Origin: Pseudomonas sp. CFII64
GTDB taxonomy: Bacteria > Pseudomonadota > Gammaproteobacteria > Pseudomonadales > Pseudomonadaceae
DNA: 64,000 nt
Direction of reading: 5' to 3'
Assembly: GCF_000416235.1 (NCBI RefSeq)
Contig: NZ_ATLO01000039.1
Location: forward strand, 62,001-126,000
Each line of letters begins with the position of its first letter. The stretch's first letter is position 1. This document shows positions 33,278 to 41,356 of this stretch, piece after piece. A program made the position numbers and the translations under genes. The notes beneath the pieces are model-generated. The model saw only the letters and a list, made by a program, of their open reading frames with translations, was not told the DNA's origin and did not search any database.

Positions 33278-36200
33278 GTGAATACCGTACAACAGTCCAT
33301 GATGGAGTCAGTATTTCTGTTGATCGGATTCTCTGGAGACGACCCAAATTTTTTACATTGGACAGGTTGGGTGAGAGATAACTTTGGGGAAAGCACACCG
33401 AAAATATACCTCGCCGGATGGCTAAATCTTTCACCGCATAGACGAAGGATGCTCGAGGACAGAAACGTTGTTCCAATCGATCTTGCAAAGCATTCAAAAG
33501 CTAGTGAGTGGCCAGACCATTTGAGACATGAATACTCAACAGCTTGGATTATACAAACGTTAGAGGCTGGGCGTCCATATCAAGAAACTGATTGGCCGGA
33601 GTCCTCACCTAACGATCGAGAAATCACACCTACTTACTTACAGCCTGTAGAGTCGCCAAACTTCAAAACACCGCAAAAGGAAAACATGTTTTCCAGTGCT
33701 AGCAACAAAGAAGATGACGACAAAGAGGTTAGGATGGTTATCGAAACCTGGACACATAATAGAAACTTATATCCGGGGTGGCTAATTCCAGAAAGCAAGA
33801 TCAGAAATAACATTATAAGTACTAGCAAAACCTGGACGCCGAGAATTATTGGGCTCTCCCGCACATTAAATCCCGAAGAAAGACTGATGTGGTTAAGTCA
33901 AGTTATCTGGCGATATAGTATTGCCTTGAAACCGTTAAGCGACGATCTTTTCAATACATGCAAAAAAACGCTTCTCGAAATAAACAGCAACTTGCGCACA
34001 ATAAAAGGCGAGCCAAAGCCAAACTTAAACTGGACTGACATACGAGCGCAGTGGACTCAAGTCGCACTCGCCTTATTGACCGAATCTCGATTTAGAGAAG
34101 CTGCAGAGCAACATGAGGAGCTATTGCAAATAATCCTGCCTTATAAAAATGATAGGCAAAACACGGCTCAATATATCTCTTACGAGATGTGCCTAGTGAG
34201 CCTTGGCGAATTAGATTACAAGAAGCTTGAGGAGACATTGGATTTATGGGATGTAGATGAATACGACCCAATCTGGCTAGCTCGAAAAGCATCTATTTTG
34301 GCAGAGCTACATCGAACTGGCGAATCCAGTTCGTTGATAAGCAATGCTCTTGCGCTAATACGGAGCACAACCGGCCCAAATACGGATTACGCGAGCGAGT
34401 CGCGTGAGGCGTGGATACTATGGCAAGCTTTAGTTCATGAAGCATCGATAGATGACAGAATGCCAAAAATAGCATCGAAACGCCTAGATGAGCTGTCCAA
34501 AACCTACTGCGACACTCGCCTGGAGAAAGAAAACGTTGTAAAAGCGATAAGCTTCGACCGCCGGCAGGCATCGCCACCGTCATTCGATGTAGACGTGTTT
34601 GAGAGCGCCCCGGCGGTTACTAGTATTAGTGCGTTTAGTATCGACAACGCCAAGGTAGCTCTTCGACTTTCTGAAATATGCGCCTTACCGCCCTACATAA
34701 AAAGATATGTTGTGGGCGCAGACTTATTCAATACTGCAGCAGAAGCGCTCTGTGAAAAAGACTACTGCAGAGCCGCAAAATTGACATTGCGCTCAGCTTG
34801 GAACTTCGAAGATAAGACATTTCAAAGGATTTGGTCTAGACACAACTTAGCGTCACTCAAGCAAGCTGACGTTGACTCGTTGGCAAAATCGATCGAAGCC
34901 GCTATTTTGTATATGAGCGAAAAGAATACCAGCCAAAAAGATCAGCTTTGGCCCATGAGAATGGGCGTTTTTTATGAAGCCCTTTCTCGAATAAATCTAA
35001 GACTGGCACCGGAACGTGCAGAAGAAGCTTTCAATAAAGCAGTAATGATTTACAAGAAAACATCTAGAGATGACGTTCGCGAACTGATTGTCCCTCTTAA
35101 CAATCTGATCATGAGATCATGGGAGGCTATGCCGGCACAAGCTAGAAAAAAATATTTCTTCGAAATGATGACTGGGCCGTTAAGAATTTCCGAGTATCAC
35201 ACCTCGACTATATTTAATATTATTGATGTGGGCGAGTTGCTGGTGGATGATACAAAACTAGCTATCCCTGACAGGGGGCAGGATAACGACGATAACTGGA
35301 GTAAAGTTTACGACATAATTATCACTGGATTAAAGTCTGGCGAATTAGCACGGCGCGGTGCGCTAATGCGATTGGCCAGTCTAATTGACAAGGATACTTG
35401 CCCAGCCGATCTAACGAAAACAATTTCCGACGCGTTGTGGTCTATCACTGATGATAATAACTATCCGTCACTGGATGGGCTGTACGACTGGGTACTATTA
35501 GTTTTGCCCGAATCTGATGAAGGAAAAGCAGAGAGAGCTTTTAGAGACAAATGGCTTTGTCCTTCTGCGACGATCAGTGAGGCCGGCGCAGTAGCCGTGT
35601 TAATTAACGTCGGCCGTGCCATTGAAGGCCTCACCCGTTTTGATAAAGCATTTGTATTGACGAATGAAGACAGGGAATATCTAGTAAAGTGTATTTCGGC
35701 TTGGATCCAAGGCAGGGCGCAGCACTCTAGACTCGACTACGAAGATTTAATACCGATTCGATCAGTTATTCCAGAACTAACTTTAGGTATGGACGTCCAT
35801 CGGATATATTTGATTTCTGTCGCCGAGACTAGCGGCTCGCCGCCGTTGTACCCCTTGCTTCCAGGATTACTCAAGAGTTTACCGAACTTCTATGACGATA
35901 TAAAAAACATACTCGTAACCGGGATGGCAGGAAACAATCCGCTGGTGATAAAGGGCGCTATGGATGCCCTGCAAACGTGGATCCGATTAGCCGCAGTCTT
36001 CGAAGACGTACCGGCGCCGCCAGATGAACTCTTTCGGGAGCTTTCTATCATTATTGCAGCAAGGCGGAGAGTATCCCTCGCGGATGCGCTCCGCATAGCG
36101 ACATACATCTACGATTCCGGGGACAGCGTTTACTCGCGTCAGATAGAAACGAACTGCATATACGGCCTAAATTTGATGTCGAGAGAACTCAGTTATGAGG

Positions 36201-36436
36201 CTCAAGGCTCTGAAGAGGACAAGCTTTTAAAACCCCTTCTGAGAAGTAGGTGTGCAAAGCTAGCGGCATCCATGGCTACGCTTGGGTTAGATGACATGGC
36301 CGTTAAGGCGTGGGCGGAAATCGCGGCTGTTGATCCACTCCCAGAAGTCCGGCATACAGAACGCTTGGACGGCGAACTAAAAATCCCAAACTTAGACGCG
36401 GATGCGGAGTTGGACAGCACGGCTGAAAATCTTTAA
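33278..36436 (+). CDS. SIR2-domain protein, C-terminal part (frameshifted gene, part 2)
   Basis: An open frame of 1052 codons that continues the SIR2 gene; the GTG at 33278 is an internal codon rather than a convincing start, and family sequence extends upstream in this frame to about 33180. Its first 40 residues finish the SIR2 domain (TVQQSMMESVFLLIGFSGDDPNFLHW). The remaining ~1000 residues are soluble and helical with TPR-like stretches (EAAEQHEELLQIILPYK, AEEAFNKAVMIYKKT, KVYDIIITGLKSGELARRGALMRLASL) and no recognised enzyme motif. This layout resembles the long DSR1/DSR2-type SIR2 defence proteins, in which the C-terminus senses a phage protein. No partner gene is adjacent. Confidence 0.75.
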   Translation: MNTVQQSMMESVFLLIGFSGDDPNFLHWTGWVRDNFGESTPKIYLAGWLNLSPHRRRMLEDRNVVPIDLAKHSKASEWPDHLRHEYSTAWIIQTLEAGRPYQETDWPESSPNDREITPTYLQPVESPNFKTPQKENMFSSASNKEDDDKEVRMVIETWTHNRNLYPGWLIPESKIRNNIISTSKTWTPRIIGLSRTLNPEERLMWLSQVIWRYSIALKPLSDDLFNTCKKTLLEINSNLRTIKGEPKPNLNWTDIRAQWTQVALALLTESRFREAAEQHEELLQIILPYKNDRQNTAQYISYEMCLVSLGELDYKKLEETLDLWDVDEYDPIWLARKASILAELHRTGESSSLISNALALIRSTTGPNTDYASESREAWILWQALVHEASIDDRMPKIASKRLDELSKTYCDTRLEKENVVKAISFDRRQASPPSFDVDVFESAPAVTSISAFSIDNAKVALRLSEICALPPYIKRYVVGADLFNTAAEALCEKDYCRAAKLTLRSAWNFEDKTFQRIWSRHNLASLKQADVDSLAKSIEAAILYMSEKNTSQKDQLWPMRMGVFYEALSRINLRLAPERAEEAFNKAVMIYKKTSRDDVRELIVPLNNLIMRSWEAMPAQARKKYFFEMMTGPLRISEYHTSTIFNIIDVGELLVDDTKLAIPDRGQDNDDNWSKVYDIIITGLKSGELARRGALMRLASLIDKDTCPADLTKTISDALWSITDDNNYPSLDGLYDWVLLVLPESDEGKAERAFRDKWLCPSATISEAGAVAVLINVGRAIEGLTRFDKAFVLTNEDREYLVKCISAWIQGRAQHSRLDYEDLIPIRSVIPELTLGMDVHRIYLISVAETSGSPPLYPLLPGLLKSLPNFYDDIKNILVTGMAGNNPLVIKGAMDALQTWIRLAAVFEDVPAPPDELFRELSIIIAARRRVSLADALRIATYIYDSGDSVYSRQIETNCIYGLNLMSRELSYEAQGSEEDKLLKPLLRSRCAKLAASMATLGLDDMAVKAWAEIAAVDPLPEVRHTERLDGELKIPNLDADAELDSTAENL

Positions 36437-37555
36437 GCGCTGCGTAGAAGCGCGCGGTCGCTGTACCTTGGTGTCCCACAATTCCAACGGCAGTCATCGT
36501 TACGCCAAGAGCTATCTTCTCTAGTCCGCCTCCTCTGATGTTACCGGCCGTTGACGATGGCAAGTGGGAGATTACGACCGCCCTTCATCGAAACGTCCTC
36601 CATTTCGCGGAACCGACGTCAAATTATCACCTAACAGAAATAATAATGCCGAAAATGCACTTATCCCCCTCCCGCCGACGGGCTTTGCGTGGTTTTTGTG
36701 TGCAATTCGCTGAGTAGTGCAAACACGACTGCAGGCCGCGCTGCTGTTGGGCCTCTGCAGGCTATCGGCTTTTTCATTTAGTGAAAGGTTTTGCAAAGAA
36801 ACGAAGTGCGGTTGCACGGCGATGCGATGACCAGGTGTAAGCGGCCGAAAACTGACACCCCCGGTTTCATTGGGCGAAAAATTGGAAAACGGGAGATCTG
36901 GGGTGTTTTCAAAATCGGGATCGCTCTTAAAGAACTGTCTGTGGGCTATTAATCAGAGCAAGGCATCAAAACGATGCGGGTCAGTCTGGCCGTGGCTTAC
37001 AGCTGAGTTTTTGAGGATTAAGGCGTTTCACGGGGTTGCGCATTTTGGCATGCATGTAGGTGTCATTTGTGTGAGTTGGACAATGGGTTTTGATGAGAGC
37101 GCTTCTCAAGGAGAGGGGGTAATTCTAAATATAGCGATATTAGCTAGACGGCCCAACCAACAGTCCTGCAAGCCCCGGTTTGTAGGGCTCTTCGGTATTA
37201 CATGGCGAAGTAATATCAAGCGATATGAAACGTAATATTTTCCTCAAACCCCTGTATTCATTGGGTTTTAAAGAATCAGAATATAGCTATTTAATAAGGT
37301 AATAATATCGCTAATGTATCGCTTCGATATCGCCTTTTCTCAAAACGGCTGAGAGCCTTGACCTGTATGGGCTGTGGCGATTCTGGGAGGACGGTATTAC
37401 CAATATTACTATTTTTGCGCGCCCCCACGTATTTTAGAAACTGAGTCCTAAGGCGGGGTGTGATGAGGTTGTTCGGACAGCTGCAACCGTCATCACTGGC
37501 AGAAATCCCAGTACGCCTCCCGGGATGCGGTACCAGTTAGGCCGTGAGTGCAGTG
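36437..37555. other. Non-coding 1.1-kb stretch of the accessory segment
   Basis: No open frame here looks like a protein: a 121-codon frame at 36870 starts with TTG and has no ribosome site. Things seen: GAAAAC-tga-CACCCC (near 36848) facing GGGGTGTTTTC (near 36900), a possible IS-end remnant; and, at 37132-37410, repeated TAGCGATATTA, its inverted copy, and several TATTAC/GTAATA motifs in AT-rich DNA. The second block lies near the tRNA-Leu and could be the remnant of an integration module (arm-type sites) whose integrase is lost. Both readings are inference. Confidence 0.5.
37132..37410. repeat. Clustered TAGCGATATTA / TATTAC motifs
   Basis: TAGCGATATTA at 37132 has an exact inverted copy TAATATCGCTA at 37303. 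Related motifs are AAGCGATATG (37218) and GATATCGCC (37326). A second motif recurs in both orientations: GTATTAC (37195), AGTAATAT (37209), CGTAATAT (37231), GGTAATAA (37298), GGTATTAC (37394) and ATATTACT (37403). Repeats of this kind suggest a protein-binding array. Confidence 0.6.
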
Positions 37556-38428
37556 TCAGGGGGGGAGGATCGAACCCTTGTCATCGGTACTTGTGGCTAA
37601 TCGCGCGCTCGAATTATTCGCTGCTTTCTTGGCTACCCGCAGACTAGCGAGCGCGATCCCTATGCCCAGTACACATGACACCCCCATGATGGCCACGCCT
37701 AGTGCGAGGTTGGCTGGTAACTGCGTTCCCACGAGTTGCAGAGATTGGATACCAAGCATCGTGAAGCAAAAGATCGCGGGAATGCGTGCCCAAGGGCCGA
37801 TCATTACGCGATCGAACACTCGTCGCCCAATCAGTAAATAGAAGGTGTAGAGGCAGAAACTTGCGGCAGCAACGAGGCCAGCGAGAACCGCAGCTAAGGG
37901 TCTAGCTCTCGGTTGTGTTAAGTCCTCGTACTCTATCTTGCTGACTCCAGCAATCCTGCCGTCCGGATCAAACTGGGGCTTCCCGGACGTGACCAGCGAG
38001 AATGTGATCTCATCGTTAGGGTTTGATAGGAATTTGGGGATCTTTACTTTGCCGGCGTCGAGTTCTATTTCGACAGGAATTCCTTTCGGAGTTGTGTCGA
38101 TGATCTGGGCCGTTACTAAGGTGGCTTCGCTAGTGACTGAAATGAAAATTGGTGTTTCGAAATCCATGCTTGCGACTGGTTTAGATCCGGTGTTCGTAAG
38201 AGTCAGTGTTGAAACATAGGGGTTGTCAATCCTTGTTCCGTTCAGCACTACCTGGAGGTCGCGGATATGCGAATTAGCCGCTGGTTGAAGTGCATAGGAG
38301 GAGATTAGCCTCATCGTCAGCCCTTGAGCGGGAGCTCCGGCTGTTGACAGATATAAGGAAACGACAACGCCCAGGAAGCTAACAGCTAAGGCGATGAGCC
38401 ATTTCCAATCAATGTTCTTGAGGTTCAT
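37556..38428 (-). CDS. Unknown membrane protein beside tRNA-Leu
   Basis: A 290-residue protein with one N-terminal membrane helix (WKWLIALAVSFLGVVVSLYL), a beta-rich extracytoplasmic domain of about 150 residues (YVSTLTLTNTGSKPVASMDFETPIFI, VTAQIIDTTPKGIPVEIEL) and three C-terminal helices (VLAGLVAAASFCLYTFYLLI, PAIFCFTMLGIQSLQL, LGVAIMGVSCVLGIGIALASL). The start at 38428 has AAGGAC upstream. I do not recognise a family. The domain resembles lipid-facing or adhesion-like beta sandwiches only in a general way. Island cargo by position. Confidence 0.6.
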   Translation of the reverse strand: MNLKNIDWKWLIALAVSFLGVVVSLYLSTAGAPAQGLTMRLISSYALQPAANSHIRDLQVVLNGTRIDNPYVSTLTLTNTGSKPVASMDFETPIFISVTSEATLVTAQIIDTTPKGIPVEIELDAGKVKIPKFLSNPNDEITFSLVTSGKPQFDPDGRIAGVSKIEYEDLTQPRARPLAAVLAGLVAAASFCLYTFYLLIGRRVFDRVMIGPWARIPAIFCFTMLGIQSLQLVGTQLPANLALGVAIMGVSCVLGIGIALASLRVAKKAANNSSARLATSTDDKGSILPP

Positions 38429-38477
38429 ATCCGTCCTTGTGAAATGCTCACTGATTACGCCAGGTTTACGCCAGACG

Positions 38478-38507
38478 AAAAAAAAGGCCTTGATAATCAA
38501 GGCCTTT
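38478..38507 (-). terminator. Intrinsic terminator of tRNA-Leu
   Basis: On the minus strand: AAAGGCCTTGATTATCAAGGCCTTTTTTTT, a 10-base stem with a T-run beginning 12 bases after the encoded CCA. Confidence 0.88.
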
Positions 38508-38518
38508 CTTTCATTGCT

Positions 38519-38603
38519 TGGTGCCCCGAGGGAGACTCGAACTCCCACTCCTTTCGAAAACGGATTTTGAATCCGCCGCGTCTACCGATTCCGCCATCAG
38601 GGC
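38519..38603 (-). tRNA. tRNA-Leu (anticodon CAA)
   Basis: 85 bases on the minus strand, with the CCA end encoded. The acceptor stem GCCCTGA pairs with TCGGGGC; the anticodon stem GCGGA/TCCGT encloses the loop TTCAAAA with anticodon CAA (decodes UUG). A long variable arm and the T-arm GGGAG-TTCGAGT-CTCCC are present, as expected for a class II tRNA. The 3' end faces the accessory segment; tRNA-Leu genes are common integration sites. No copy of the tRNA 3' end was found at the far side of the segment. Confidence 0.97.
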
Positions 38604-38711
38604 TCAATGGCGGCGAAGTCTACAGACGGTATTACCGTTGGTCAATCACCTTTCATGGTCAATTTTGTCTTCTTCCGCTAAACTTCACGGCCCTGCTAGA
38701 CGAACCCCATC

Positions 38712-39776
38712 ATGCGCGTTGCTGACTTTACCTTCGAACTCCCTGATTCCCTGATCGCTCGCCATCCTTTGGCCGAGCGCCGCAGCAGTCGTTTGTTGAC
38801 CCTTGACGGGGTTAGCGGCGCGCTGGCACATCGTCATTTCTCTGATTTGCTGGAGCATGTGCGCCCCGGCGATTTGATGGTGTTCAACAATACCCGTGTG
38901 ATTCCGGCCCGTTTGTTCGGCCAGAAAGCGTCCGGCGGCAAGCTGGAGATTCTGGTTGAGCGGGTGCTGGACACCTATCGCGTGCTGGCCCACGTGCGGT
39001 CGAGCAAGTCGCCCAAGCCGGGCTCGACGATCCTGATCGATGGCGGTGGCGAGGCCGAGATGGTGGTGCGCCATGACACGCTGTTCGAACTGCGTTTCGC
39101 CGAACCGGTCTTGCCGCTGCTCGAACGCGTCGGGCATATGCCGCTGCCTCCTTATATAGACCGCCCGGACGACAGCGCCGACCGCGAGCGTTATCAGACG
39201 GTCTATGCCGAGCGTGCCGGGGCGGTGGCTGCGCCGACGGCGGGCCTGCATTTTGATCAGCCGCTGCTGGATGCGATTGTCGCCAAAGGCGTCGAGCTGG
39301 CGTTCGTGACGCTGCACGTTGGCGCGGGGACGTTTCAGCCGGTGCGCGTCGAGCGTCTGGAAGATCACCACATGCACAACGAATGGCTGGAAGTCAGCCA
39401 GGAAGTCGTCGATGCGGTGGCGGCTTGTCGTGAGCGGGGCGGGCGGGTGATTGCCGTCGGCACCACCAGCGTGCGTTCGCTGGAAAGCGCGGCCCGCGAT
39501 GGCGTGTTGAAGCCGTTCAGCGGCGACACCGATATCTTTATTTTCCCGGGGCGTCCGTTTCATGTGGTCGATGCCCTGGTGACCAACTTTCATTTGCCTG
39601 AATCCACGCTGCTGATGCTGGTTTCGGCGTTCGCCGGTTACCCCGAGACCATGGCGGCCTATGCCGCAGCGGTCGAGCATGGCTACCGCTTCTTCAGTTA
39701 CGGTGATGCGATGTTCATCACCCGCAATCCCGCGCCGACCGCTCCTGCGGCATCGGACCCAGAGGATCACGCATGA
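38712..39776 (+). CDS. queA: S-adenosylmethionine:tRNA ribosyltransferase-isomerase
   Basis: Transfers and isomerises the ribosyl group of SAM to preQ1 in tRNA, giving epoxyqueuosine. It has 354 residues, normal for QueA, with family segments MRVADFTFELPDSLIARHPL, VFNNTRVIPARLFGQK, AAPTAGLHFD, HVGAGTFQPVRVE and NFHLPESTLLMLVSAF. First gene of the queA-tgt-yajC-secDF cluster, overlapping tgt by four bases, so the two tRNA modification steps are co-expressed. Confidence 0.97.
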   Translation: MRVADFTFELPDSLIARHPLAERRSSRLLTLDGVSGALAHRHFSDLLEHVRPGDLMVFNNTRVIPARLFGQKASGGKLEILVERVLDTYRVLAHVRSSKSPKPGSTILIDGGGEAEMVVRHDTLFELRFAEPVLPLLERVGHMPLPPYIDRPDDSADRERYQTVYAERAGAVAAPTAGLHFDQPLLDAIVAKGVELAFVTLHVGAGTFQPVRVERLEDHHMHNEWLEVSQEVVDAVAACRERGGRVIAVGTTSVRSLESAARDGVLKPFSGDTDIFIFPGRPFHVVDALVTNFHLPESTLLMLVSAFAGYPETMAAYAAAVEHGYRFFSYGDAMFITRNPAPTAPAASDPEDHA

Positions 39777-40906
39777 CCCGCACCAGTCGTATGTCTTTCG
39801 AGTTGTTGGCCACTGACGGCAAGGCGCGTCGTGGTCGTCTGACCTTTCCGCGCGGCGTGGTCGAAACCCCGGCGTTCATGCCAGTGGGCACTTACGGTAC
39901 GGTCAAGGGCATGCTGCCACGGGACATCGAAGCCACCGGCGCGCAGATGATCCTCGGCAACACCTTTCACTTGTGGCTGCGTCCGGGCACCGAAGTCATC
40001 AAGGCGCACGGCGACCTGCACGATTTCATGCAGTGGAACGGCCCGATTCTGACCGACTCCGGCGGCTTCCAGGTGTTCAGCCTCGGTGCCATGCGCAAGA
40101 TCAAGGAGGAGGGCGTGACCTTTGCTTCCCCGGTCGATGGCGCCAAGGTGTTCATGGGGCCGGAAGAGTCGATGCAGGTCCAGCGTGACCTGGGCTCGGA
40201 CATCGTGATGATCTTCGACGAATGCACGCCTTATCCGGCCGACGAAGATGTCGCGCGGGTTTCCATGGAATTGTCCCTGCGCTGGGCCAAGCGCTCGAAG
40301 ATCGCGCACGGCGAAAGCACGGCGGCGCTGTTCGGTATCGTGCAGGGCGGCATGCATGAAAACCTGCGTATGCGCTCCCTCGAAGGCCTGGATCAGATCG
40401 GCTTCGATGGCCTGGCCATTGGCGGTCTGTCAGTGGGCGAACCCAAGCACGAGATGATCAAAGTGCTGGATTATCTGCCGGGCCAGATGCCGCCTGACAA
40501 ACCTCGTTACCTTATGGGTGTAGGCAAGCCGGAAGATCTGGTGGAGGGTGTGCGCCGCGGAATCGACATGTTCGATTGCGTGATGCCGACCCGCAATGCC
40601 CGCAACGGTCATTTGTTCATTGATACAGGTGTGCTGAAGATCCGTAACGCGTTCCATCGTCATGATGATTCGGCGCTGGATCCGACGTGCGATTGCTACA
40701 CCTGCAAGAACTTCTCCCGCGCTTATCTGCATCATCTGGACAAGTGCGGCGAAATGCTGGGGAGCATGCTCAATACGATCCATAATTTGCGGCATTACCA
40801 GCTGCTTATGGCTGGTTTGCGCGAGGCTATTCAACAGGGTACATTGGCCGCCTTTGTCGATGCCTTCTACGCTAAACGCGGCCTTCCCGTGCCGCCTTTG
40901 GATTGA
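39773..40906 (+). CDS. tgt: tRNA-guanine transglycosylase
   Basis: Exchanges guanine-34 of tRNA-Asn/Asp/His/Tyr for preQ1, the step before QueA. The 377-residue protein carries the nucleophile Asp in FEVLATDGK-type opening then ILTDSGGFQVFS, the second Asp in GIDMFDCVMPTRNARNGH and the zinc site CDCYTCKNFSRAYLHH. The start at 39773 overlaps queA; an ATG at 39791 (MSFELLATDG) is the other common choice. Mutual overlap with queA supports coupling. Confidence 0.96.
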   Translation: MTRTSRMSFELLATDGKARRGRLTFPRGVVETPAFMPVGTYGTVKGMLPRDIEATGAQMILGNTFHLWLRPGTEVIKAHGDLHDFMQWNGPILTDSGGFQVFSLGAMRKIKEEGVTFASPVDGAKVFMGPEESMQVQRDLGSDIVMIFDECTPYPADEDVARVSMELSLRWAKRSKIAHGESTAALFGIVQGGMHENLRMRSLEGLDQIGFDGLAIGGLSVGEPKHEMIKVLDYLPGQMPPDKPRYLMGVGKPEDLVEGVRRGIDMFDCVMPTRNARNGHLFIDTGVLKIRNAFHRHDDSALDPTCDCYTCKNFSRAYLHHLDKCGEMLGSMLNTIHNLRHYQLLMAGLREAIQQGTLAAFVDAFYAKRGLPVPPLD

Positions 40907-40958
40907 TTGAACTGAGTTTTGTCAGCTTTTCTTATTAATTTTGCAACTGGAGTGCTAA

Positions 40959-41294
40959 ATGAGCTTTTTCATCTCTTCCGCTTTCGCGGATGCTGCTGCA
41001 CCGGCCGCAGGCCCTATGGGCGGTGGCTTTGAATGGATTTTCCTGGTCGGTTTCCTGGTCATCTTCTATCTGATGATCTGGCGTCCACAGGCCAAGCGCG
41101 CCAAAGAGCAGAAGAACCTGCTCGGCAACTTGCAGAAGGGCGACGAAGTTGTCACCTCCGGCGGTATCGCTGGCAAGATCAACAAAGTGACCGATGACTT
41201 CGTGGTTATCGAAGTGTCCGACACTGTTGAGCTGAAAATTCAGAAAGGCGCTATTGCCGCCACCCTGCCAAAGGGCACCCTGAAAGCGATCTAA
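40959..41294 (+). CDS. yajC: Sec translocon accessory subunit YajC
   Basis: A small membrane protein (111 residues) associated with SecDF at the translocon. One transmembrane helix (EWIFLVGFLVIFYLMIWRPQ), then the cytoplasmic domain AKEQKNLLGNLQKGDEVVTSGGIAGKIN with the typical beta turn. Encoded between tgt and secD as in most gammaproteobacteria. Confidence 0.96.
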   Translation: MSFFISSAFADAAAPAAGPMGGGFEWIFLVGFLVIFYLMIWRPQAKRAKEQKNLLGNLQKGDEVVTSGGIAGKINKVTDDFVVIEVSDTVELKIQKGAIAATLPKGTLKAI

Positions 41295-41356
41295 GGTTTC
41301 AGTCTTTTACCAATCGACGGGGCGCGCAAGGCGCCCCGCGTTATACGGGCGGCGTG

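Noticed and set aside
36572..36817. 81-codon minus-strand frame downstream of the SIR2 gene
   Set aside because: Low-complexity composition and no domain; starts without a ribosome site. Could be part of an old mobile element but not supportable as a gene.
36870..37235. 121-codon frame starting with TTG in the non-coding stretch
   Set aside because: No ribosome binding site, Trp/Lys/Ser-rich with no motif; likely chance.
37132..37410. CRISPR-like array
   Set aside because: The repeats are 7-11 bases, irregularly spaced and in both orientations; no 25-40-base repeats with uniform spacers and no cas genes.
37556..37590. GGTTCGATCC in the minus strand, like a tRNA T-loop
   Set aside because: No acceptor, D or anticodon arms can be built around it; it encodes the end of the membrane protein (KGSILPP).
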